Assembly (NCBI GenBank): GCA_030248135.1
Contig: JASANC010004230.1
Span: 62,001 to 126,000, forward strand
Reading direction: 5' to 3'
Source of the DNA: Theristus sp. LFF4_11
Taxonomy: Eukaryota > Nematoda > Chromadorea > Monhysterida > Xyalidae
DNA length: 64,000 nucleotides
A program made the translations under genes and the position numbers. Positions within the stretch are counted from its first letter, which is position 1. Each line of letters begins with the position of its first letter. Of this stretch, positions 1 to 10,000 are shown in pieces. Below the pieces are notes generated by a model. The model saw nothing but the letters and a program-made list of their open reading frames with translations, was not told the DNA's origin and made no database searches.

Positions 1-744
1 CAGCTGTTATGAACTGTGAAACGGAGATTTTTTCAGATATTTAATTATTTTGAAACACTGGGGCTGATTTTTGTGCTGCAAAATGCAAGCCAATTTTTAT
101 ACAACGCATTTTCATGTTTTTCTACCTTTCTTGGCCCCTCTACTTCTTTGGTCGAACTTTTTAACAAAACCTTCCATCCGCATCCACTAGTAATTTCGCT
201 TGTCTATCTCTATGCTGCAACACCAACATATCGCAGAATTTTCGCTCCTCATAATAAATCCATACAATATTTATGAATGTATTCTTTTTGTAAAAACCTT
301 GTATTTTGATTTATTGTTCCAAATATTGCAAATGTATAAATTTAAAGAACACTGAGAGAACGAATGAAACGACTTTTAAAAATATACCGGATATAACGAA
401 TTCACATAGAATTTGTATCACAATAAGAAAAACTCGAAGCAAATAAACGTGCACTACGAAACAAATAAAACAAACCAACTGAAAAATAATAATTTTTCAT
501 ACAATTTAAAACAGGAAAAAACAAAATCTCTCGTCAGAATACACGCACGCGTGGAAAGCGATTCGATTTGTACCCGGGTGTCAAGAACAAGATCATAAGC
601 AACGGTAAAAAAATAATGCAATTTGAAAACAAACAAATAAAACAGGCGTTGAAAATTTGAACAAAAAAGGCCAACGACCGAAACAGGATAAAATAAAGAA
701 CGATAAAATAAAAACAAGGAAAACAAACAGCTGAAAACGAGCGG
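1..744. other. Non-coding 3' flank of the Spinster-type gene
   Basis: AT-rich sequence below the stop codon of the minus-strand transporter. The short open frames here have no recognisable motif and no matching splice signals. I see no gene and no repeat shared with the rest of the window. Confidence 0.5.
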
Positions 745-3700
745 TCAAGTTGTCACAAATGCAGGGTTGTCAGCGGCCACTGACTCGTCGTCATCGACGT
801 TCAGGCACAAAGGCTCCGCTGACGGATGGCCCACTGCTCCAGACTGAGTCGCTTAAAAAAGGGAAATGTGAGTTATTAGCTCGCGCAGAATCAATCAGTT
901 GATAGCACGCACGTCATCTCGTGAACTTCACTTTTTCAAATTCTCCCACAAATTCAAACATTCAACAAAAGTTCAGTCAAACTCTAAATTATCGGCAATC
1001 CGCTAATTGGTTGGTGATTACGTGATATACACGTTTTATGTGCAAGCATTGCTGTGGAGGCGGAGCCTGTCCGGCACAAAGAGCATGCACCACCTGATCA
1101 CCAACCAATCAGCTGATTGCTTCAATTTATAGTTCGACTGTAGACATGCCGCTTCAAATTTCAGTTTAGTAGACAATTTCTTTGAACTGCTAAAATCCAG
1201 TTCTTTGAGTAAGGAAAACTCAAGAACGGTGTCAATAGAAACGAGAATATGCCGAGCATCCCTAACGGTAAGCGTGTGCACTCACCGAGGCACGCAGTTT
1301 CGGCAGCCTTGCGATCATCATCCACGTGGGAAGCGGACGCAAGGAACAGCGCACCGCCGAAGATCAACACGAACGGCGCAACGTAGAGCGCGCGCTGCAG
1401 ACCGTAGAACTCGGAGGCGTACGACTTGTCATCGTCCACTAGAAAACTGGAGATCTGCAACAAACACACCACTGTTGTTTGCAGCATGTTCAACGAGGAT
1501 TTTGTTGCTTTGGGTCTTTCTATTCTCGTCAGGAGGTTCACGTCACTGTTGATCAACAACTTCAATGGAGCATGACAATAGTTTGTCCGATGGTTTTACG
1601 TGGACCGTCACGCACTACGTCTGGCACGATCACCCAGATGCAAATCATTGACTGATTTTCTCGAGCGCTGATTGGTTATCTAGTCAGTTGTCTACTACGC
1701 AACTACCAAGTAGCTATGGAATCCAGCAACACTGACCTGACCAATGAGATACGGACTGAATGCGTCGCCGAACAAATGCGTCATTAGAATCTGGAACGCT
1801 GATGCCGTCGCCCGCCGACTCGGCACAACAATGTACTGCAAATTCAAAGTCGATTGTAGCCAATCAGTGAACTGCATTGCTTTGCTGACATTAGCTAAAA
1901 ACAGAACAGTCCCAGACCAACCAGTAACATGTCTACAACGACCGCCCAGTTGAAGCACAACAACGTGACCGCGATAAAGATGAAAACCTGCAGTGTTTTT
2001 GACAATATCACAAGAAGCACTCTATAAAATGATTGATTTCTCCATTGCACAAAAGTTAGACCGCACAAAACCCCAACAAACCCATCCGAGTGTGTAGTTT
2101 TTGTCGATGATGATCAACGCGAAGAACACGAACGGCACCGCAGCGAGCGCGCTGTAGCCGCAGACGAGCGCGTCACCAGCAGGGTTGCTTTTCTTCCAGT
2201 GCTGCGCCGACAACGAGCCAACGGTGACCCCGATGAAACCGGACAGCACTGAGATCACGCCAAAGATCAGTGACACGCTGCAATGAGAGTGAGCAACACT
2301 GTGCATGTGCATAACGTTCACGTTGAGATCACGCATCAGCCGCAGAACACGCGAATTCGTTCTGGTGACGCACGACACCTGACACCACCATGACGCCCCC
2401 CCCGCCGATTCAGCTCAGCATAACCAGTTCTAATGCAGCTCCAATCAGCGCGTTGCACAACAAACAGTATTCGTATGACTGACTGAGCAGTGGTTGCTGG
2501 CGTGACTTTGTGTCCGTTCATGCCGAGACTGTAGATCACGACGTTCGGTGTCCACCAGACCATGCTGCCCACGGTGAACACGATGAACGTGAAGCCAATC
2601 GTGGACAGCACGTACGTGCGACTGCAAGGTTGGTGAATGGATGAAACAGGCGAACAGAACGAACTTCGTTGGGGGAGTCTACTGGCGCCCCACTTTCTCA
2701 TGCAACCGGAATACGAGACTACCAGCTGAGTGTGCTGTTACCGCAGTGCACAAACAAACGTGAAATTGTTGTTGTTGCAGTTATCAATCACGAAAAATAT
2801 GAAAACATCCAAAAACCGTCAAACTTTTGTGAAAGAGCGACCAAATCCATGAGCAGCGTTGTATCATGCTCACTGGAGACGACGACAACATTTTCCGCCT
2901 CAGCCTCGCCGCGACGCGGTTCGGGCAGCACAAAAATGATCATCAATAAACAAGCGATTCCTGAAACGACGACGACGTCAGATTGTGAGAAGAAAAATGA
3001 TAGTCCTCCATTCGAATGAACTTTTGAAAACTCTGCGCTCACAAAAAAAAACAAATAAAAAGTAAAGCACAGCAAAAATTCATATTGCGAATTCAATACC
3101 CAATATGGGAGTGACTCGAATGCCCCATCGAAAGTCGCCCGTCCACTCGGCCACGTTTGAGCCAACCATGAAACCGAGACCGCTAAATGGACAGAAGCCG
3201 TGCATGGACGGAGGAGGACAACAAAAGAATATGCAATGCATAATTCGACAATAATTCAGCAATAACGCCAGACTGCACTAACGTGCCGATGGGTATGGCA
3301 AAGAAGAACACCATGAGCATGCGCGATCGTTGTTGTTTCGTGAAGAGATCAGCGATGATCGTGGGTGCCACCGTGACGTACGACGCCTCGCCGACGCCGA
3401 CGACACCGCGCAGCACCATGAACAGCCAGAACATCTGCAACAGCAGTGTGGCCGAATGAATGAGGCACCATGAATGAATTCTCCATCAGGGCGGCATCAA
3501 TCGCAGACTAGGAGTCGTCTTTTTCAAGGATGCCAACATAATTCCCAATCGTGTGTGCAACGCAGAGAGCTTGAACAGAATAGCACGAAAAATCAATGCG
3601 TTCAAAAACACGCCAAGTTTGGCACTTGAGTTGATAAAACAGCATGACGCTCAACCCAGCTAATTTGCAGCGAACCACCAGTGCACACTGGCTAAACTGC

Positions 3701-4336
3701 AGCACAACGTCGCATGTAGGGATGGAGCCGGTTCCGGTCCGGCAAGGGCGCGGGCCGCCGGCGCGGCGGCCGGGCGGGGGCGGCAATTTCTTGTTTGTGC
3801 GGGCATTGGTGGTTGATTGGTTTGGTGGGGTGGTTTGTGTGGTGTGTGGGGTGTGCTGGGGGTGTCGGGTGGTTTTTGGTGGGGGTATGGTTCGTGTGTT
3901 TGGGTGGTGGGCCCCTCACAGGCGGGGGGGGGGGGGGGGGGTTTTTTCCCCTGGTCCTGCGGTGGGTTGGGCGGGCCCAGGGGGGGGCGGGGGGGGGGGG
4001 CCCCCCCCCCCCCCCCCGCGGGGGGCGGGGGCGGGGGCCGGCAGCGCGGGCACGGGGGGGGGAGGGAGGGGGAAGACGCGCGCCCGCCGCCCCGCGCCCG
4101 GCCCCCCCACACACCGCCGCGGGCGGGCGGGCGGGCGCGGGGGGGGAGGGGGGGGGGGGACCCACAGGGAAGCAGGAGCCAGGGGAGACGCAGAGGGGAA
4201 AAAGCGCGGGGCGGGGCGCGGCGGCGCGGGCGGGGGGCGAGGGGGGGGGGGGAGGGGGGGGGGGAGGGGCGAAGGGGAGGGGGCGGGCGGGCGGCGCCCC
4301 CACCCCCCCCCCGGGCGGCGGCGGGGGGGGGGGGAG

Positions 4337-4369
<33 letters not shown>

Positions 4370-4382
4370 GGCGCGGGGGCGG

Positions 4383-4414
<32 letters not shown>

Positions 4415-5727
4415 CGCGGGGGTGGTTTTTGTTGGTGGTGTGGGTTGTTGTGGGTGGGGGGGGGGGGGGGGGGGGGGTGGTGGTGGGGGTGGGGGGTGGG
4501 GGGGGGGGGGGGGGGGGGGGAGGGGGGAGGGGGGGTGGGGGGGTGTTATGGGGCAGGCCGGCCGGGCCGGGGGGCCGGGGCGGGGGGATCAATGTCGCAT
4601 GGATGGCGAAAGACGAGCAAAAACAGTCAACCAACCAAGCTGTGCGAGCGACGGTTCTCTACATTTCAGCCTGGCCTGGCCAACATCAGAGGTGGCCTAA
4701 TCAATGATGTGGCCCACGCCCACAGTAAAAAACACAATCCTCTTTGCAAGAGCACCAACATTTCTGGGCACGAACGAGCTGGCGAACACAGCGAACACCC
4801 AGATAAAAATGCCGCTGGCGAGAATCGCCTTTCGATTGTAACGATCGCCCAAGTAGCCGAATAGGGGCGCACAGACCATGTACGCACAGATGAACACCGT
4901 CTGCAACGCACCGGCGCCAGTGTTGCTCAGGTCCCCGTAGTACTTTTGGATGTCGATCAACACGCCTGATCACGTTGAAAGCAAATACAGCATGAAGAAT
5001 GCCTTGTCCTGGTCACTACATCATCACAAAACAGACCACTTCAGACAAATTTACAGAAAAGTTTTCGGCATCGGCTCGCTGTATGGATCTCACAAGACTT
5101 ATTTATGAATTGCTTTAGCATGCAGCATCATGCAACTACAAGCAACATTACGTAAGATCACAGTCCACCTATCGAAATACCGCCAACACATAAACGGAAA
5201 ATATTCAAAATTGTGTGAAAAACAAAAAACTGATTCAGGTACGCGTTCGCAGTGTGTGTGTGTTATCATGGATATGTTTTGCGATGTTTGTACAGTGCAC
5301 CTGCACACTAGATGAACATGAGATAACCCTGCGCAACGAAAAAACTCAAAAAATAATACCCAACCCACCAGTGATCGTAAATCGATCCATGTAATTGAGC
5401 AAATTTACAATGAACAATATGGCGACGGCAACGTACGCGCGCACTGGGCGCCACCAAGATGCCACTGAAAATCGTGTTGTGAAGTGTCGCTGAAATTATA
5501 AAAAAAATTCAAAAGCTTTTCCCCCAAAACTTATTATTTTGCTTTACTTTGCACAAATTCTACTAGCCAAACAAAAAAAACCGCAGCAAAAAAACAAAAG
5601 TAACCGAGAAGTCGAGCGCTGGTTGATGAAGCGGTGATTGCACTGTTGTTGGCGAATAAACACCGTCGTCGTCGCCACGTTGACTTGCTTCCACTTGCTC
5701 ATTCGGTACCGTCACCACCATTGTCAT
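745..5727 (-). CDS. spin: Spinster-type major facilitator (SPNS lysolipid/sphingolipid transporter)
   Basis: Predicted 498-aa, 12-helix MFS carrier. Spinster proteins export lysophospholipids or sphingosine-1-phosphate from late endosomes, lysosomes or the cell surface. Exons on the minus strand: 5727-5664, 5464-5369, 4965-4760, 3434-3283, 3182-3100, 2960-2825, 2621-2484, 2277-2082, 1987-1922, 1835-1737, 1454-1286, 836-745; the sum is divisible by three. Family signatures appear in order: [11 protein letters not shown] after helix 1, the MFS A-motif [41 protein letters not shown], and [16 protein letters not shown] [13 protein letters not shown] followed by [14 protein letters not shown]. The N-terminus is hydrophilic and acidic, and the C-terminus ends in DNPAFVTT. 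Least certain are the exon 1 donor (a second one lies at 5605 in another phase) and the last acceptor (after 837). Intron 3 carries a roughly 0.9-kb G/C tract. Other introns carry a palindromic MITE and a dispersed repeat. Assignment to the Spinster family is firm; the substrate is inferred from the family. Confidence 0.9.
994..1120. mobile_element. Palindromic MITE, copy 1 (Spinster intron 11)
   Basis: About 127 bp bounded by inverted arms: GGCAATCCGCTAATTGGTTG at the left and its near complement CAACCAATCAGCTGATTGC at the right, continuing inward through a GTGATYACGTGAT-type segment. A second copy with the same ends and the same inner GCATTGCGGTGGAGG-like core lies at 31585-31709 in a TDO intron. 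No coding capacity. No clear target duplication is visible. Confidence 0.65.
3475..3560. repeat. Dispersed repeat D1, copy 1 (Spinster intron 3)
   Basis: The stretch from ATTCTCCATCAGGGCGG through CAATCGCAGACTAGGAGTCG to CCCAATCGTGT is repeated with scattered differences at about 21585-21665, upstream of the main Ly6 exon of the ODR-2-like gene. This looks like an old dispersed element; no ends could be defined. Confidence 0.5.
3721..4595. repeat. Extreme G/C-run low-complexity tract (intron 3 of Spinster gene)
   Basis: About 870 bp made almost wholly of G runs on the plus strand, often more than 10 in a row, broken by GGTGGT-like and short C-rich patches. Both edges are rich in CCGG, for example GGTCCGGCAAGGGCGCGG at the left and GGCCGGCCGGGCCGGGG at the right. 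It lies inside the intron between Spinster exons 3 and 4. Long Gly/Pro/Arg open frames run across it on both strands but are composition artefacts. The run lengths suggest a G-quadruplex-prone satellite, poor consensus quality, or both. Confidence 0.75.
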
Positions 5728-5859
5728 TTTTTGTTTTGTTCAACAGTATTCAACAAGAACAAAAATAAGGTTGTCCAAGTTCCGGAACCGGCGCGGGACC
5801 AAATGAATAAATGAATAATAAAATGTCTAGCAGCAAGACGGCGAGTGGCGTGTGGCGAC

Positions 5860-6390
5860 TATGTTTGTTAGACAAAAATCGAATTTAAAAAAAGGATTAA
5901 AAAACAAAAATGCAACCCAAAAATGCCGATTAAAATTTTTTTTCTAATATGCTCTGAAAACCTCAATTTTTGCACAATTTTTCGAAAGTTCAACAAAAAT
6001 TTTCTTTGATATTACCTCGTAAAACTGTCAGCAGTCGATTTTGGACCGTTTTACCGACTCATTTCTTCAGGCTTCAACAACTTTTGCGATGAAGTTTTTG
6101 ATCGTCGCAAAGCTTGGCTTACCATTTCCGATATTGATTAAGCGACAATTAGCCTCACATCACAATCTGACTTCTGTCTGAGTGTCAGAGCTGCACCGTC
6201 TGCTGCAAGCGCTACGTTGGCAACATTGATTTTTGAAGTTAAAAAAAATTTCAAACAAAAATGACGATTTTTGTTTTTTTAACAACCCTACTTCGGTTCG
6301 GATCGGACTCCCTGATTAATTCAGCTCCACTTTGATTTTCAAAATTGACCCAATGCCAAAAATGACGATTTTTGTTTTTCAACAAACCTA
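5860..6390 (-). mobile_element. Family-2 (TAGGGTTGTTAA) hAT-like element, decayed remnants
   Basis: Reading the minus strand from 6293, the sequence begins TAGGGTTGTTAAAAAAAC and continues as an internally deleted version of the intact family-2 element at 60398-61117. Shared blocks include the GGAAATGGTA...GCTTTG segment and the GTTTTACGAGG block. The far end near 5860 resembles the other TIR in degenerate form. A second piece, 6294-6390, is the start of another family-2 copy (ends AACAAACCTA) and contains the family's AGGGAGTCCG motif in reverse. No target duplication survives. Confidence 0.7.
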
Positions 6391-6456
6391 GCCTCGAGCC
6401 CTTGACAATAACAAAACAAACCACGAACTGCGCTTGCGACGTGCGTTGCTTGACAA

Positions 6457-7045
6457 CAGTACCGTGGGCCCAAAACAATTTTCGAAGGGGGGGGGTATGG
6501 TGCCGTGGGGGGGGGGGTGCCGACCAAAAAGTGAGGGGGGGGGTCCAACCTATGGTAACGTGGGACCCCCCCATGGGGGTCCCATGGGGGGGGGTGCATT
6601 TTTTCAAAATTTTCTGTGGGGGGCCCCCCCCCCCCCCCGGCCCCCACCCCCCATGATAATTTTTCGCTTAAATTTTGAAGGAAAAACGCTAAATTTTGCT
6701 GCAAAATCGTTGAAATTACAATGAAGATGGTCAAGTTATCATATATTCAGCTTATATTATGGACTTTATAGACAAAAAATCATGATTTTCGAAAAAAAAT
6801 TAGGGTGTACGGAAAATTTTGGGGGGGGGGGGTCTCCGCCAGACAAAAATTCATGGGGGGTGGGGGGGGGGGGGGGGGTCGGCCAAATTTTCGAGGGGGG
6901 GGGGGCCGATGGGGGGGGGGGGTGCCCGGTTTTAAGGGGGGGTGGCACGGTGCCCCTGGCACGGTGCCCCCCCCCCCCCCCCCCCCACCCGACGGTCTCT
7001 GGTGCTCCGGTACCCCCCCCCACCCCCCCCTCGCCCACGGTACTG
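6457..7045. mobile_element. G-rich hAT-like MITE (family 1), intact, 8-bp TSD
   Basis: A 589-bp element starting CAGTACCGTGGGC and ending GCCCACGGTACTG, flanked by exact 8-bp duplications CTTGACAA at 6449-6456 and 7046-7053. Inside are repeated G runs separated by GTGCCGACCAAAAAGTGAG-like spacers and an AT-rich centre. The centre includes AAATTTTGAAGGAAAAACGC and TCAAGTTATCATATATT, which are shared with the copies at 61657-62252 and 62403-63759. No transposase. An 8-bp duplication and CA...TG ends fit the hAT superfamily (family knowledge); non-autonomous status is seen directly. The right TSD ends 44 bp before the Argonaute ATG. Confidence 0.9.
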
Positions 7046-7097
7046 CTTGACAAGATTCGAGACGAGAATTGTTGTTTATCCTCAAAGACTTCAAACA

Positions 7098-10000
7098 ATG
7101 GGCAAAAAAGGTGAACGACAGAAGAAGTGTCCTTTTACCGTTTTTTCGTGATCTATCAGTCATGTCAATTCTCATCGCAGTGATACTGGGTGCACCGATG
7201 AAAAAGTAAACTCAGATTCAATTTATTCCTTCAACAGGCAGAGGACGTGGTGGCGGGGAGAAGAGACGACAAGCAGAAAAGACCGAAGTGTTGGGGAATG
7301 TTGGCTCCGCAGCTGCAAACAGGCCAAGCTCAGTGCAACAAGATGCTTGCCATAACGGCGGTGGCGATGCGTGTCTTGAGGGGACACCAACAGAGAACGG
7401 TGCTGTGGTCGCAAATGAGCTTGCGAGTGTCGTTGCCGATCTGCAGATCAATGGTGGTCAGTGTTTTCAGGTTGTTCTGATCTGATTTTCGAAAGAATCA
7501 GCACAAACAGAGGTATTAGTTGAAAGTGTTGGTTTCTCTTTCTCTAAATGCGTTGATATTGAATGTGAAGGTTTTTTGAAGAAAAATCAAAAACAGCTTT
7601 TGAAATTTTCAAAACTTCAAGTCCGAGATAAAGTTTGCGAAGCCTTAGGTGACCTAAATTCTACGGAACTTTGTGTTCTTGAGTTATGTAGGCAGGCACT
7701 CTTCAGGTCTCGTAAGCCTTAATTAGAGGAATAATATTTGAGAACGAAAACACCAAGCAAGCAGCGGTCGCCACGCACAGTCACATCGAGACCACAAACT
7801 CGCTCATAGATGAGTGACAGTAAATGGTGCACGGCACAATTCCCTGCCGAGAGTTTCACAATATCTCTTCTTCAAACGTCAAACCTTCAAATACAAATGC
7901 GAGTTCCAGCTGCTCATGATTTCACCAGCACCGTGCTCAAAACGGCCCTGTTTTCAGCGGGCGATTTGCGTCCGAGTCCGGCAGTTGGCGACGGCACCGG
8001 CGATGATGAGCAGGAAATGGACGTGCAGAAGTTTCCAGGTGAACGCTCGTTGTCTGGGGTGTCTCTGCTTTTGTCTGCCAGTTGCACCGGCTCATCGTGC
8101 AATGCGCAGGCCTGCGTTTGCGCCACAAAACCGCGGCGGAGCTGCGCGAATTGGCCGCTTACAGCCGAGGACACGAGCCGATGCGTCGGCCGAACGTCGG
8201 CACGTTGGGCGATAAGGAACAGTTGCTGACAAACTTTCTCGAGTTGAAATTGAACTGCGCCGATTTTCGCGCGTATCAATATCGAGTGGACATCTGTCGT
8301 ACGCAAGAACGAACGACGACGGCGGGAAACGTGCAGGGCAAGGGCAAAGCGAGGGCGGCGCGCAAACCGCAGGTGCTGCGTAAACGGTACGTGCGCAATG
8401 CTGAGCAGCTGTGCGTGTTGCGAATTGAACTTTGAAATTGTCAACTCAGGAGCGACTGCTGGATGGCGTTCGAGGCGTTTGCGAAGTCGTCTGCCGCTGT
8501 GTTTGGCGACTACCGCCGCAATTGTTTCTACGATCGTGCCAACTTGCTGTTCACATTGCGACCGTTGGCCGGCGTTGGCACCGCCGTTCGTCGTTTGTTT
8601 GTCAGCTTTGTCAAGCAGAATTCATGCCATTGCTGCAACTGCCGATTTTTTCAGGGCAAACATTTCACGTTGAATGTTGCGTTGACTGAGCGCGATCAAA
8701 GATTGGAGGAACCGCCCGTGTACATGATGGAGGTGAAGAGTGTTCGCTTGCTGCTTCCAACATCATACTCAGTTCTTCTTTTGCGTTTCAACAATTTTTC
8801 TCTCTCCTCTAAAAAAACAACGCAGTTTTTTGACAATTAAAATTTAAAAACAAATTCTTTGACAGGTGAAACTGGTGGATGAGATTGTGGTGAACGAAAG
8901 GGAAATCCAGCAACTGTACGGTAAAGCGCCGTTTGACCGTTGCCGCAAGCAACTGCAAGTGCTCGATGTCATGCTCAAGCAGCACTTCTTCATGGAGTAA
9001 GATGCGCACCCTTTTTCGTTGCTTGTCGGTTTGCGCGCACCGAAACCCGGAGGAACAGGATAACCATTCGTGCAATCATAATTTATATGCGGTGGAGACC
9101 ACGCCCACCAATACCCTGATTGCATGCAAACTGCTTTGTTTTACTTGACAGTGAAGCTAAGGCTTGACAGTTCACTTTTGTTCAGCTCACTTTTGTTCAG
9201 TTGTCAACTGACTTCACCAAAGCGTGTTGAATGTGTTGCTTGTTTCTGCAGTCGCAAAGTTGCGTGTCTCGGCAGCTCGATGTACCTGCAGAGCGGAGCG
9301 TTGGATCTCGGCGCCGGTCGCGAAATGCTACGCGGCTGGTACCAGTCGCCGTGCGTGACGGACGGCTGGAAATTGGCGCTCAACTTTGAGTGTCAGTCTT
9401 TGTTTTGGCCCTCATCTTTTTTTGACAACCATACATCGCATGTTTTTGTGTTTTTTGTGGTTGATGAATGCTGTCATAAAAAAAGCGAGCCGCGACCTAG
9501 CAAATGCGTCGTTTGTGTTGCAGTGGTTGCATCCGCGTTCTACAAAGTGCAGCCTCCCCAACAGCCGGGCGTCACGTTCGCTTGTCAACTGTTGAATGTC
9601 CGCGAAGTCAACAACCCACCGAAACAACTAAACGCGCACCAAATCAAGACTCTCAACAAACACTGCAATGGTTGTGACTGGATTGCATGGATTTCGTTGT
9701 GTTACAGTACTTCAACCAAATTGCATGTGCGAAGTGTGTGTCATTGTTTTTTTGTTTTTTTCAGGTCTCGAGTTCAAGACGATTCATCTGGGTCACCGCT
9801 TCAAATGTACGGGTGTCTCGCCCGTCTATAGCGCAAACACGTACAAGTTGGTTTTTTGGAAACTTTTTGAAACGCGCAAACTTTTCCCAGGTGTCTTGTT
9901 CAGAAAAACCGTGCGATCAAAGTGCAAAATCTGTGAGCGAGTTCAAGTTCAATGCGCCTCGTTTCAGGTTCGCAGCGCCCGAATTGGGCTTTCCGCGTGG

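Larger units (their letters stand above)
5728..7097. promoter_or_regulatory. Divergent intergenic region between Spinster and Argonaute genes
   Basis: The two start codons are 1.37 kb apart and point away from each other, so both promoters should lie here. Most of the space is transposon: family-2 remnants at 5860-6390 and an intact G-rich hAT-like element at 6457-7045. Only about 130 bp next to the Spinster start and about 52 bp before the Argonaute ATG are free of repeats. No TATA box or trans-splice acceptor could be assigned with confidence. Confidence 0.4.

Noticed and set aside
3644..4864. Long open frames (up to 406 codons) of Gly/Pro/Arg on both strands
   Set aside because: Produced by the G/C-run tract; they overlap each other in several frames and have no non-repetitive conserved part.
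6251..7175. Pro/Gly-rich open frames
   Set aside because: They lie in the G-rich hAT-like element and follow its base composition only.
8076..8109. Acceptor at 8075 for Argonaute exon 4
   Set aside because: Using it puts exon 4 in a frame that stops before the conserved RRPNVGTLG motif; the acceptor at 8109 keeps the family frame.
9124..9831. 235-codon plus-strand frame
   Set aside because: Read-through across three Argonaute exons and two introns; only the exon parts match the family.
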